Positions 30,976 to 41,789 of a stretch of DNA of 64,000 nt are shown piece by piece. The notes beneath the pieces are model-generated. The model saw only the letters and a list, made by a program, of their open reading frames with translations, was not told where the DNA came from and did not search any database. Source of the DNA: Closterium sp. Naga37s-1 (taxonomy: Eukaryota > Streptophyta > Zygnematophyceae > Desmidiales > Closteriaceae); the NCBI GenBank assembly GCA_947471745.1, contig CANJKZ010001112.1, positions 1,030,001-1,094,000 on the forward strand. The letters are read 5' to 3'. Made by a program: the position numbers and the translations under genes. Numbering within the stretch: position 1 is the first letter of the stretch; each line of letters starts with the position of its first letter.

Positions 30976-32254
30976 TAACCCTGCTTTTTTGTACACCCTC
31001 CGCACTCACCATCTGCTCGAAAAATTGCACCTTCTTCAGGGCGAAGTCGCTCTTTGACAGCTTCACGTAGAACTTGTTCTTCCGCAGGATCTCGAAGACT
31101 TTCCGCAGATGCTCTAAGTGCTCCTTCATGTTCTTGGAGTAGATGAGAATGTCCAGCAGGGGACGTAGGATGTCATAAATCTCTGCCTGCAATATTGCTG
31201 GCGCGTTGCAGAATCCGAACGGCATCACCAAGTATTCGTAGGAGCCGTATCTGGTACGGAACGCCATTTTGTGGATTGAGTTGTCTGCCATCTTGATCTG
31301 CCAGTAACCCGTCCGCAGGTCCAGCCTCAAAAATACTGTTGCACCACGCAGTTGGTCTAGAATATTGTTCCTCCCAAGCCACCTCTCCAACGGCACCCAC
31401 GAGTCATCCCCAACCTTTGTGAGTACCCTGTTCCTAGCGACGGTAGCGTGCCGAACAGCATGGGGCCACATCAAGTTGCCCAGCCCAGATTCTATGAGCA
31501 GCGCCCTAGCTGTCTCCAGAATTGTCCGGTTCGCCCGTTCTGCTACACCGTTAGACTGTGGGGTATAAGCCGTGGTCAGCTCCCTCTGGATGCCCTGCTT
31601 CTTGAGCCAGGCCGTCATCTCAGCTCCAAGGAACTCACCACCCCGATCTGTCCTAATCCGCTTCACCACACACTCCGCTTGCTTCTCCACGAATGGCAGC
31701 CAATCTTCCCGTATCGTAGAGGCGGCATGGTCCTTCTGCTTCAGCGGATATGCCCACATTAGCCTGCTCCAATCATCCAATATGGTCAGAAAGTACCGCT
31801 CCCCCTTGTGCCCCTGAACCGGCAGCGGCCCCACCAAGTCCATGTGGACCAACTCCAATGGCTTCTTGCTCCTGCCAGTCACACTATGGAAGGGGAAACG
31901 GGTAAACTTTGAGAGCAAATGGATTTCACAATTCTCATCAGGTGGCTGTCCATTCAGCTTCAGACCCTTAACGGCTCCATCTTTCTCCAACTGCTTCAAC
32001 AAGGGCATTGCCACATGCCCCAAGCGTCGGTGTGCCGTTGCCCAATCCGTCTCCCCAGATCTGGCCGACACTTTCACACCAACCCCTCCAACGGCGTTGC
32101 ACTCCCCCTGGGAAGCAGACCCCTCTCCAGCCTGCCCCCCACCAGTGCCACGCCAGCGCCGGCAGCTGCCACATAGATCTGTACACGTCCTTGCTCTCGT
32201 GCAGATCCCAAAGCACCCGATTGCCCAGCTTCCCCTTATAAGTGCGAGCCCCAT
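30887..32254 (-). pseudogene. chimeric ORF: copia-A integrase fused in frame to gypsy-D RT
   Basis: A 455-codon open frame. From about 32140 it encodes the protease spacer (GECNAVGGVGVKV), the GAG-pre-integrase zinc motif (AHRRLGHVAMPLLKQL ... ENCEIHLL, with the second Cys replaced by His) and the full integrase core: VHMDLVGP, RTDRGGEFLG and GVAERANRT. At LERWLGR (about 31368) it changes to gypsy-D RT (NNILDQLRGATVF). The frame runs on to TTFDLTMA-like sequence ending at 30887. Confidence 0.88.
30976..31367 (-). pseudogene. gypsy-D1 reverse transcriptase fragment
   Basis: Minus-strand frame reading TVFLRLDLRTGYWQIKM, HKMAFRTRYGSYEYLVMPFG, FCNAPAILQ, then LDILIYSKN and RKVFEILRKNKFYVKLSK. 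These are Ty3/gypsy RT palm motifs. The FxDD segment (usually VYLDDILIYS) is shortened to LDILIYSKN, so the catalytic aspartates are missing. It is in frame with the copia-A integrase upstream. Confidence 0.85.
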
Positions 32255-33692
32255 CCGTGTTGGTGTTCACCCCAGCCTTGCCAAGCTTACGGAGGGAGAT
32301 AAAGTTGGCCTTCAGATCGGGGACGAGGAGAACGTCGTGCAGCACCACCGGCTTGCCATCCGCTCCCTTAAACGCAGCTCGTCCCGCACCAGCCACCTTC
32401 AACATGTGTCCAGAGGCAGAGCACACCTCGTTAATCGGTGCAGCGCGTACGTCGTCCAGCAGGTCCTTGCGCGGCGTCATTGTCCAAACAGCGCCTGTGT
32501 CCAACACCCAATAGTCGAGGGGGTGCAGCTATGCTCCAACTTTAGCAGATGCGTCTCCTTGCTCCCCCTTGTCTCCCACATGGAAGAATTGGCCTGCGGT
32601 GCGCTCCTTCTTCTTCTCCGCACCGCCGTTGCCCTTCGGGTTGTTGTCGGACGAATCAGCGACCATGTTGGCGCCGTTTTTCTGGTTCCTCCGCGCGCCG
32701 CCATCCTGGTGACGATTCTGGGGGGTCCATCCATCGGGTTTCTTATAGCACAAAAACCAGGGGTGCCCCTCCTTCTCACAATACCAGCAACTCCCTTTCA
32801 TTTTGCCACCAGCACCCGACTTGCCCCCACGTCCAGATTTCGCACCGCGACCCCAACCGGTACCTCCTTGTTGGTCGTTGGAGTCGTCGTCCTTCTTTGC
32901 ACCGCGTCCAGCACCACCGAAGCCACGTCCTCTACCACGTCGGCTCCCTTGCATCCCATAGCCGCTGCTGCCGTCGTCTCCACCCCTCAGTTGGCGGCGA
33001 CGGAAGTCCTCCTCCAGAATCTTTGTCCGCACCCACTTGAGTGTCCACGAGCTCTGGTTCTGCGGCAGGCTCAATCCGCTCGTGAATTGAAGCCACGATT
33101 CCGGCAGCAGCGAGAGCATCTTCAGGCACTTGGTCTGCTCCGGGTAGGTGATTCATGCGGTCGCCAACTTCGCGTAGAGGTCGCGCAATTTGTCCAGGAC
33201 AGGTTGCACCGGCTCTCCCTCGCTCAGGCGCAACGCGGACAGCTCCCTCTCCAGCATCAACGTTGCAACAACGGAGGTCGGGGCGTGCAGCTCCTTCAAC
33301 ATGGTCCACGCCTTCGGACCGCACTCAACCTCCGGCAGCAGGTGCATGACGTGGTGACGCTGGTTCAGCTCCAAACTCTGCGACATCAAATAGTAGCCAG
33401 CCGAGGAGCGCTCATCCCAATCTTCCTGCAGCGCGGGGTCACTCGGTCTAGGCTCCTCTCCAATCATAAGTTTGAGCAAACCGATCTGACGGAAATGCAA
33501 TTGCATTTTCCAGGCCCAATCATCATAGCCCTCACCATTGAACTTCTCGACGGTGAAGTTTTTCAGCACCTCCTTGACCAGCGAGCCCTGGTTTGTTCGC
33601 GCTCCCCTTGGCGCTGAAACACCAGAATCTTGGCTGCCGCTACGATCTTGGGCTGAAGATTCACCAGCTCCCGTCGAGGTGTTGCCCGCCAT
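32145..33692 (-). pseudogene. copia-A5 gag-protease, two nonsense codons
   Basis: It starts at ATG (complement 33690-33692; MAGNTSTGAGESSAQ) and is collinear with the other copies. A TGA near 33150 replaces a glycine codon (LATA-stop-ITY). The same frame resumes through the Gly/Arg-rich tail and knuckle CWYCEKEGHPWFLC (about 32755-32800). A TAG at about 32529-32531 replaces glutamate before LHPLDYW. The protease follows (VLDTGAVWTMTP, about 32465-32507). One extra base near 32145 moves the frame into that of the integrase ORF. Confidence 0.88.
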
Positions 33693-33723
33693 AGCTACCT
33701 ATATCGAGGATCACTATAACGCA

Positions 33724-33735
33724 GCTCTGATACTA
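33724..33735 (-). other. primer-binding site of A5, one mismatch
   Basis: The minus strand reads TAGTATCAGAGC, a G-to-A change at position 2 of the consensus PBS. Confidence 0.85.
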
Positions 33736-33738
33736 GCT

Positions 33739-34832
33739 TGTTGGTGTAAAGGGCCTAATAAACTCAAGCTACTAAGACGCAATTCAAACTTAAACCTCTC
33801 CTCGGGGTCACCTCCAAGGGTCTCTGGGTGCCTGGTACAAGACCAGCCCCTATCCTCGGGTCCGAGTTTGTAGAGAGAGGGATCAAGAGGGACTTAGTCA
33901 AAACAGCAAGAGTACCTTGAACGTCGCGCAGCGTATCGTGCAGACCATCGATCGGATTAAGCTGAGTATTTCCTATATCGAAGCTCGCTCCAAGAGCTTT
34001 AAAATGAACCAAGTTGCCTCGCGAAAAGTTCTGCCATTACGAAGTTATGGCTTGGACAGCGTTTGCCTAGCATTGGAGTGCTAGCGTACTAGCGTTGACT
34101 CGGATAGCATTCCGCCGTCGCACCGCGTAGAAACGAAATTCCACCAAGGAAGGAATTCACTTGAATCAAATTGACTATATCCAGGTACAAACAGAGAAGG
34201 AATAAATAGTTCTAGCTAGCAAGGACCTTGGGAATAAACCTGGGAACAACCAGGGATAATCCCAAATAATTCCAAGCAACAGAACCAACCTGACTGGACA
34301 AAACAGCAGGTGGTAGGTTGGTAAACAACCTCTGGTTCTGTTTTTCCAACCTGGGAAAACAACAACCAGGTTCAGGTCCTAAAAACAGAACCTGTTTTGT
34401 CTTTGCCCAACCAGCCAAATGCTGGTTGCGCTGGTTTCCCCTGGCCCTGTAGCATGCAGATACAGACAAACAACATCCAACCTTCACCTAAATTGTACCC
34501 CTATAGTGCCTGCCCTGCTACACTATAGTCAACCAAGCAAAACAGTACAATTTCGAGTTGGATAGAACTGAATCTGCGCAATCAATTCAACCGAACCGCA
34601 AAGCTTCCATCTTGGGTTCCTTTGCGAGCTCGTCCTTTCTGCTTGTACTGTTCATAGCACGTATAATGTTGTGCCAAAGCGCACAATGCGTGAGTACCAG
34701 CAAATGCTTCAAGCGAAAATTGCGAAAGCAAACAAACACACGAACATTCCATTCACACCCAAATGCATTCGCACATGCATACTCATACAAACAGACGGCA
34801 GGATGTCGTGCAATGTGAATTTGCACCCAACA
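33739..34832 (-). repeat. copia-A 5' LTR (A5), inverted
   Basis: TGTTGGTGTAAAGGG at 33739 to TTTGCACCCAACA at 34832 (1094 bp). It is followed by unassigned sequence rather than another element. Confidence 0.9.
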
Positions 34833-35597
34833 GTTGGATGCACGTCATTCTTAGTGCATGTCATCCTAACGTCCTGCCGAGTGCTCGTGCTATTCATGCG
34901 TGCATTGTTTGTATTAGCATATGTCATTGTGCATGGCTGTTGGATATTTTCATCTCTGTGTTTTTCTCCGAGTTTAAATGATTGATCATGCAGGAGAAAT
35001 CCAGAGCTTTCCAACGATACCAAGATCGCCTTATTCTGACCAAGATCGCCCAAGTTACAATATTTACAAGACTTGGAATTCTTATTACCTTTTGGGGTTA
35101 TATCTAATTTGGGTGATTACTTGGTCATGACTATAAAGGGATCTTTGGCTGGGTGGTTAGGGAAGGCAACTTTGACATTTGGATTGGGGTGGCTAGAAGT
35201 TTCTAGCATGTGTTGCAAATGTTGCAACACCTAGGCAAAATCCAACTAGACTGGACTTTGCATGTGACACCTCAAGGACCTCATGATGAGGGTTGCATCC
35301 TTGCTGCTAGGAAGGTTCCTACCATCCTTCCCTCGCTCTTGGAGAACCCCTTCCCTCTCATGGTTCTCTTGGAGGTTCCCAACTCCAACTCTCATACCCT
35401 AATGATTGTCCTTCCTCCACCATTCTAGTCATGCAGCTGCTGGACATTTTTATTTGGTTCTCACTCTCTAGACCACCACGACTGATTCAACTTGGAGATG
35501 GTAGCTAAGCCTAAGGCGCACAATCCTACCGAGCGGATTTGCGTTTAGTTGAGAAATGAGTTCGTCGTAAGCTATCAAAGTGACGGATTCTAACCAA
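34833..35597. other. unassigned 765-bp segment between two copia-A copies
   Basis: AT-richer sequence with no ORF above about 100 codons and no retroelement motif I recognise. It contains the hairpin TGTTGCAA-ATG-TTGCAACA (35211-35229) and a repeated phrase (CCAAGATCGCC at about 35017 and 35039). 35468-35597 is an in-frame minus-strand extension of the adjacent integrase ORF (YDELISQLNANPLG), perhaps from another polyprotein. It could be an older LTR or genomic spacer. Confidence 0.4.
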
Positions 35598-37439
35598 CAC
35601 AAAGTCCATGTGGACCAGCTCCAATGGCTTCTTGCTCCTGCCAGCCATACTATGGAAGGGGAAACGGGAAAACTTAGAGAGCAAACAGATTTCACAATTA
35701 TCATCAGGTGTCCGTTCAGCTTCAGACCCTTAACGGCTCCATATTTCTCCAACTGCTTCAACAAGGGCATTGCCACATGCCTCAAGCGTCGGTGTGCCGT
35801 TGCCCAATCCGTCTCCCCAGATCTGGCCGACACTTTCTCACCAACCCCTCCAACGGCGTTGCACTCCCCCTGGGATGCAGACCCCTCTCCAGCCTGCCCC
35901 CCACCATGCCACGCCAACGCCGGCAGCTGCCACATTGATCTGTACACGTCCGTGCTCTCGTGCAGATCCCAAAGCACCCGATTGCCCAGCTGCCCCTTGT
36001 AAGTGCGTGCCCCATCCGTGCTAGTGCTTACCCCAGCCTTGCCAAGCTTACGGAGGGAGATGAGGTTGGCCTTGAGTTCAGGAACGAGGAGAATGTCGTG
36101 CAGCACCACCGGCTTGCCATCCGCTCCCTTGAACGCAGCTCGTCCCGCACCAGCCACCTTCAGTGCGTGTCCAGAGGCGGAGCACACCTCGTTGATTGGT
36201 GCAACGCGTACGTGGTCCAGCAGGTCCTTGCGCGGCGTCATCGTCCAAGCAGCGCCCGTGTCCAACACCCAATAGTCCAGGGGGTGCAGCTCTGCTCCAA
36301 CCTTGGCAGACGCGTCTCCTTGCTCCCCCTGCTCTCCAATATGGAAGAACAGGCCCGCGGTGCGCTCCTTCTTCTTTTCTGCACCGCCGTTGCTCTTCGG
36401 GTTGTTGTCGGACGAATCAGCGACCATGCTCGCGCCGTTTTTCTGGTTCCTCCGCGCGCCGCCATCCTGGTGACGATTCTGGGGGGTCCATCCCTCGGGT
36501 TTCTTATAGCACAAAAACCAGGGGTGCCCCTCCTTATCACAATACCAGCAACTCCTTTTCATTTTGCCACCAGCTCCCGACTTGCCCCCACGTCCAGATT
36601 TCGCCCCGCGACCCCAACCGGTACCTCCTTGTTGGTCGTTGGAGTCGTCGTCCTTCTTTGCACCGCGTCCAGCACTACCGAAGCCACGTCCTCTGCTACG
36701 TCGGCTCCCTTGCATCCCATAGCCGCTGCTGCCGTCGTTGGCAGCGACGGAAGTCCTCCTCCAGAATCTTTGTCCGCACCCACTTGAGTGTCCACGAGCT
36801 ATGGTTCTGCGGTAGGCTCAATCCGCTCGTGAATTTAAGCCACGATTCAGGCAGCAGCAAGAGCATCTTCAAGCACTTGGTCTGCTCCGGGTAGGTGATT
36901 CCCGCGGTCGCCAACTTCGCGTAGAGGTCGCGCATCTTGTCCTGGACAGGTTGCACCGGCTCTCTCTCGCTCAGGTGCAACGCGGACAGCTCCCTCTCCG
37001 GCATCAACGTTGCAACAACGGAGGTCGGGGCGTGCTGCTCCTTCAATACGGTCCACGCCTTTGGACCGCACTCAACCTCCGGCAGCAGGTGGATAACGTG
37101 GTGACGCTGGTTCAGCTCCAAACTCTGCGACATCAAAGAGTAGCCAGCCGAGGAACGCTCGTCCCAATCTTCCTGCAGCGTGGGGTCACTCGGTCTAGGC
37201 TCCTTCCCAATCATTAGTTTCAGCAATCCAATCTGACGGAAATAGAGTTGCATTTTCCAGGCCCAATCATCATAGCCCTCACCATTGAACTTCTCAATGG
37301 TGAAGTTCTTCAGCACCTCCTTGACCAGCGAGCCCTGGTTTGTTCGCGCTCCCCTTGGCGCTGAAACACCAGAATCTTGGCTGCCGCTGCGATCTTGGGC
37401 TGAAGATTCACCAGCTCCCGTCGAGGTGTTGCCCGCCAT
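35598..37439 (-). pseudogene. copia-A6 gag-protease-integrase N-terminus
   Basis: ATG at 37437-37439 (MAGNTSTGAG). Gag is open for about 235 codons. A deletion of roughly 17 bp near 36738 then shifts the frame (CQRRQQRLWDAREPT). The second frame, from 36715, is intact through the Gly/Arg tail, knuckle CWYCDKEGHPWFLC (about 36535-36576), protease DTGAAWTMTP (about 36240-36280) and the GAG-pre-integrase histidines. It frameshifts again at the CEICLLS motif near 35690, so the C-terminus is out of register. Confidence 0.87.
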
Positions 37440-37471
37440 AGCTACCTATAACGAGGATCACTATAACGCAG

Positions 37472-37483
37472 GCTCTGATACCA
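37472..37483 (-). other. primer-binding site of A6
   Basis: The minus strand reads TGGTATCAGAGC exactly. Confidence 0.9.
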
Positions 37484-37486
37484 GCT

Positions 37487-38572
37487 TGTTGGTGTAAGGG
37501 CCTAATAATCTCAAGCTATTAAGGCTTAATCAAACTTAAAACCTCTCCTCGGGGTCACCTCCAAGGGTCCTTGGGTGCCTGGTACAAGACCAGCCCCTAT
37601 CCTCGGGTCCGAGTTTCTAGAGAAAGGAGTCAAGAATGACTTAGCCAAAATAGCAAGAGTACCTTGAACCTCACGCAGCGTCGTACAGACCGTCGATCGG
37701 AGTAAGCTGAGACATTGCTATATCGAAGCTCGATACAAGAGCTTTGAAATAAGCCAAGTTGCCTCGCAAAAAGTTCTGCCATTACGGAGTTATGGCTCGG
37801 ACAGCGTTTGCCTAGCGTTGGAGTGCTAGCGTACTAGCGTTGACTCGGGTAGCATTCCGCCGTCGTACCGTGTAGAACGAAATTCCAGGAAGGGACTATT
37901 CGCTTGACTCAAATTGACTATATCCAGGTACAAACAGAGAAGGAATAAATAGTTCTAGCTAGCAAGGACCTTCGGAATCAACCTGGGAACAACCAGGGAT
38001 GATCCCAAATAATTCCAAGCAACAGAACCAACCCGGCTGGACAAAACAGCAGGTGGTAGGTTGGTAAACAACCTCTGGTTCTGTTTTTCCAACCTGGGAA
38101 AACAACAACCAGGTTCAGGTCCTTAAAACAGAACCTGTTTTGTCTTTGCCCAACCAGCCAAATGCTGGTTCCGCTGGTTTCCCCTAGCCCTGTAGCATGC
38201 AAGATACAGACAAAAAACATCCAACCTTTACCTAGGTTGTACCCCTATAGTGCCTGCCCTGCTACACTATAGTCAACCAAACAAAACAGTACAATTTCGA
38301 GTTGGACAGAACTGAATCTGCGCAATCAATTCAACCGAACCGCAAAGGTTCCATCTTGGGTTCCTTTGCGAGCTCGTCCTTTCTGCTTGTACTGCTCATA
38401 GCGCGTACAATGTTGTGCCGAAGCGCACAATGCGCGAGTACCTGCAAATGCTTCAAGCAAAAATTGCGAAAGCAAACAAACACACGAACATTCCACACCC
38501 AAATGCATTCGCACACGCATACTCGTACAAACAGACGGCAGGATGTCGTGCAATGTGAATTTGCACCCAACA
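37487..38572 (-). repeat. copia-A 5' LTR (A6), inverted
   Basis: TGTTGGTGTAAGGG to TTTGCACCCAACA (1086 bp). It contains the AC-element motif on the minus strand near 38055. Confidence 0.9.
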
Positions 38573-39129
38573 AGCACCACGGAAGCCACGTCCTCTGCCA
38601 CGCCAGCTCCTTGCATCCCATAGCCGCTGCTGCCGTCGTCTCCACCCTTCAGTTGGCGGCGACGGAAGTCCTCCTCCAGAATTTTTGTCCGCACCCACTC
38701 GAGCGTCCACGAGCTCTGGTTCTGCGGCAGGCTTAATCCGCTCGTGAATTGAAGCCACGATTCAGGAAGCAGCGAGAGCATCTTCAAGCACTTGGTCTGC
38801 TCCGAGTTGGTGATTCCCGCGGTCGCCAACTTCGCGTAGAGGTCGCCCATCTTTTGTCCAGAACAGGTTGCACCGGCTCTCCCTCGCTCAAGCGCAATGC
38901 GGACAGCTCCCTCCCCAGCATCAACGGTGCGACAACGGAGGTCGGGGTGTGCAGCTCCTTCAACACGGTCCACGCCTTCGGACCGCACTAATCCCCCGGC
39001 AGCAGTTGCATGACGTGGTGACGCTGGTTCAGCTCCAAAGTTTGCAACATCATGTAATAGCCAGCCGAGGCGCGCTCGTCCCAATCTTCCTGCAGTGCGG
39101 GACCACTCAGTCTAGGCTCATATTCAATC
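38573..39129 (-). pseudogene. older copia-A gag, downstream part
   Basis: Minus-strand Gag corresponding to roughly residues 66-240. It includes the frame LKELHTPTSVVAPLML and, in other registers, PEQTKCLKMLSLLPESWLQFTS. Stops and frameshifts are present (CGPKAW is preceded by a stop near 38990). Gag continues on the far side of gypsy-E at 49586, so the two pieces are one gene split by that insertion. Confidence 0.82.
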
Positions 39130-39706
39130 TGTCAAATTTCTAAGGCGTTTGCCTAAGAAGTACAAACAGAGGGTGTAGCGCAGGTTAGGTGAGAGCAAGC
39201 GTGTACATTTGTACATAAACGGTGCGCTCGTTAGCGGGGAACAGTAACGGCAGCGGCGAAGTAGGGCATGTAGCTCAGCAGTAGGGATGGCACCGAGAGT
39301 TCCAGTGGGTGCAGGGCGGCGGAGGGAGGTGAGCTGGCAGGGTTGGCAGCGTGATGGCGTGTGCTTGATGGGCGAGTGAATCCTGTATGGTGTGCATGAG
39401 CATGTTTCGTTTCTCTTGCTGACACCGAGTCCAGGAGGGAGCTAGAAGGTTGCAGCACTAGCTGGGGGCAGGCAGAAGCACATGATGGGTGGCTAGCTAG
39501 GTAGTGCATACAACCACCAATTGTTAGATCTGCCTAGCCAGGGTTCGTTGCGGGAAGCATATGGTAGGCTACTGGGCCATGGGACTGCCACCGCGTGTTT
39601 GTTTTCGTGAATTACTGTGATTTCTCTTAAAGATAAGTTGTTTTAGCTGTTTTATTATCAAGCCATATCCGCAGTCAAGATGAGTTAAGAAGGCGAGGTC
39701 TTAACA
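39130..39706 (+). repeat. gypsy-E 5' LTR
   Basis: 577 bp from TGTCAAATTTCTAAGG to GAGGTCTTAACA. The matching 3' copy starts at 45116 and, after a long interruption, ends at 49400. Termini are TGTCAA/TTAACA. Small indels separate the copies, for example about 40 bp near 39250-39285 that is absent at 45240. Confidence 0.85.
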
Positions 39707-39713
39707 TACAAAC

Positions 39714-40934
39714 ATGCAGTTTATGCGGTTGCGATCAGGAAGGGAGTTACTGGAAGTGGAATCGAAGCCGGTCAAAAGGCTGACCATGGTAGATGGAGCT
39801 GATTTTCGGCAAGACGCGAATCCGCCGCCAGTGCGTGGGGATACGGGGGGGCACAACGGGCCCAGTGATGGAGCGACCGGCCCGAGGGGAGGCGCTCAAA
39901 CAGATACGATGGGTGGTGGGGAGAACGCGACTAGCGGGTCGGAGGGACAGCAGAAAACGCACACTCTGTCACGGTCACAGCAAGGAGAGCCGAGCGGGTA
40001 TCGGCGAAGCGCCCCTAGCAGGGCACGGAGAATGAGGCGACGATGCAGCGATGGAGGTATACCCAGCTGCCGAAGATCGAGGTGCCGGAGAGATTTTCAG
40101 GAGATGTTCGATGCGGGCCAAGCCTCAAAAACTATATCATACAGCTAGAGAACCTCCAGGCATAGTGGGCAAAGGATCGGCTGGATCCGTAGGAGTTCTT
40201 CCGAGGATTGGCGAATACGCTGGCGGGAGAAGCAAAGACTTACTACAAAATTTCTCGGAAGGAGCTACTGGAATGGGCATCAGGGCGAGCGCCGGGGGAA
40301 CGAGATCCAATGGCGCGCTTCCTGGCGATGATTCCGACGAGCTACAGTTTCCGCTGCAAACCACTGAACGGGTGGTGGAGTTCCGAGGATTCAAACGGAG
40401 GGATGGGGAGTCCCTACTCGCTTATTACGGGAGGCTGGTGGAACTCGGGGAAGACATGAACTGCCAAGACCAGGATCGGCTGATAGGAAAATTCGTTCAC
40501 GGGCTAAGCCAGCCCTTGCAGCAAGACGTGCAAGTGCGCGTGTTCGAGCTCGGACCGGAAGTGACACTCAAGGAGGCATATGATATCGTGAAGCACGTGG
40601 AGACCGGGCACAGGCTTTATGAAGTGGAGCAGGCGGTGGACCGGGGACAGGAAAGGAGACGTGGGCTGCCACGTCCGCGTATCAGGAACCAGAGGACAGA
40701 AGGAGGGAGGAAGCACGGCGCTGTCACAACTGCGTACAGCCAGGGCACCTGCGGAGAGAGTGTCGAAACCCAGCGGCGTGTTCACTGTGCGGGAGTCGTG
40801 AGCATCTGCGGCGAGAATGTCCGGGTGCGCCTGTCTGCAGTCGTTGCGGGCGACGAGGACATAGAGAGGCGGATTGCTATGCGAGCCGCAGAGACCGTTT
40901 TGGGGCAGAAGAAGGGGAGGACCGGCAAGCCGCC
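39714..40934 (+). pseudogene. gypsy-E gag with three CCHC zinc knuckles
   Basis: ATG 39714 (MQFMRLRSGRELLEVE) opens a 144-codon frame. The frame then changes, and the capsid-like part reads in another register (SLLAYYGRLVELGEDMN, RLIGKFVHGLSQPLQQDVQ), a retrotransposon gag signature. It changes again before three consecutive CX2CX4HX4C knuckles: CHNCVQPGHLRREC (40722-40763), CSLCGSREHLRREC (40779-40820) and CSRCGRRGHREADC (40836-40877). At least two frameshifts make this copy defective. The knuckle register continues into the protease ORF at 40935. Confidence 0.8.
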
Positions 40935-41731
40935 ATGGCGCGCCTGAGAGCGCAACTAGCAGAGTTAGAGGCGGCGGAGGAAAAAATGCCCGCAATGGTT
41001 GCAAAGGAAGAGGAAGAGCTGGATGAGCCGAAGTTCATGTTAATGGCTCAGCCAGCTCGTGACCGGGAGGAGCTGGGCCTTAGAAGTGGCGCGCAGAGGC
41101 AGGTGTTCAGGGAAGACGTGCAGCGGGAAGACGGCTCGAGGAGGCGGGTCAGGGAGAACGAAATGGTGGAAGGAGCAGCATATCGGCATTCGCGGGAACG
41201 CATGATATGTCAAGCCACAGTACTGAAGATCGAACCACGCGCGATCACGATTGGGGGATTGCGGGCGCAACGGGCCATCGTCGACACGAGGGCGGCGCAC
41301 GTCCTAATCGGCAAACGATTAGTGGAGAAAAACTACAGATGTGCAAGGCGGAATGTCTGATAGCAGAGGGTTACCTACTGATGACCGCGGACGGTGGGGA
41401 GGCAAAGTGGATGCCGAAAACCCGGCAGGCCATGGCGCTGATGCTGAACCTAGGAACGCCAGAGGCATGCACGCTGAGGATGTACTGTGGGGTGTCAGAG
41501 TCGGAAGATTTCGACCTGCTGATAGGAGTGGAAGACCTTTTTGGGATCGGATCGACGATTTGCATGTGGGAGGAGAAAGTGCAATATCGGGTGCGCTATT
41601 CGGAGGACAACGGCCCTATCGGCACGCTGCAAATGTGGCTCGTACGGAGGGAACCAAGGGAGGCCTACCAGTGCACTGAGGCTGCGCTGCATGAAGAGTT
41701 GGGGTACCATCATGGCAGCAGATTGCAATGA
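40935..41731 (+). pseudogene. gypsy-E retropepsin-like protease
   Basis: From ATG 40935 the knuckle frame continues (MARLRAQLAELEAAEEK) to the active-site region QRAIVDTRAAHVLIGKRL (about 41268-41320). The DTG triplet reads DTR: a GGG-to-AGG type change. A frameshift near 41330 moves to a second register with KWMPKTRQAMALMLNL and FDLLIGVEDLFGIG (about 41510-41550). The last resembles the second conserved block of Ty3/gypsy retropepsins (LLG.D.L). The frame stops at 41731. Confidence 0.65.
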
Positions 41732-41789
41732 TGCCGTCGGCGTCTGCCAGAGAGAGCGAGGGAGAAGTAGACCTGAGGTCGCTCTGCAC

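Larger units (their letters stand above)
29813..31367 (-). mobile_element. gypsy-D1 chromovirus remnant
   Basis: On the minus strand: Ty3/gypsy RT fragment, integrase fragment, chromodomain, polypurine tract and perhaps the first bases of an LTR. RNase H and the N-terminal integrase are missing between RT and integrase. It is fused at 31367 to copia-A integrase. Confidence 0.8.
31368..34832 (-). mobile_element. copia-A5, 5' half, inverted
   Basis: Minus strand: 5' LTR, PBS, gag, protease and integrase up to LERWLGR. Everything 3' of that is replaced by gypsy-D. Among the better preserved copies. Confidence 0.85.
35598..38572 (-). mobile_element. copia-A6, 5' half, inverted
   Basis: Minus strand: 5' LTR, PBS, gag, protease and the beginning of integrase (cut just after the first catalytic region at about 35598). 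Its LTR end at 38572 abuts gag sequence of an older copia-A copy, so A6 inserted into, or replaced part of, that copy. Confidence 0.82.
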
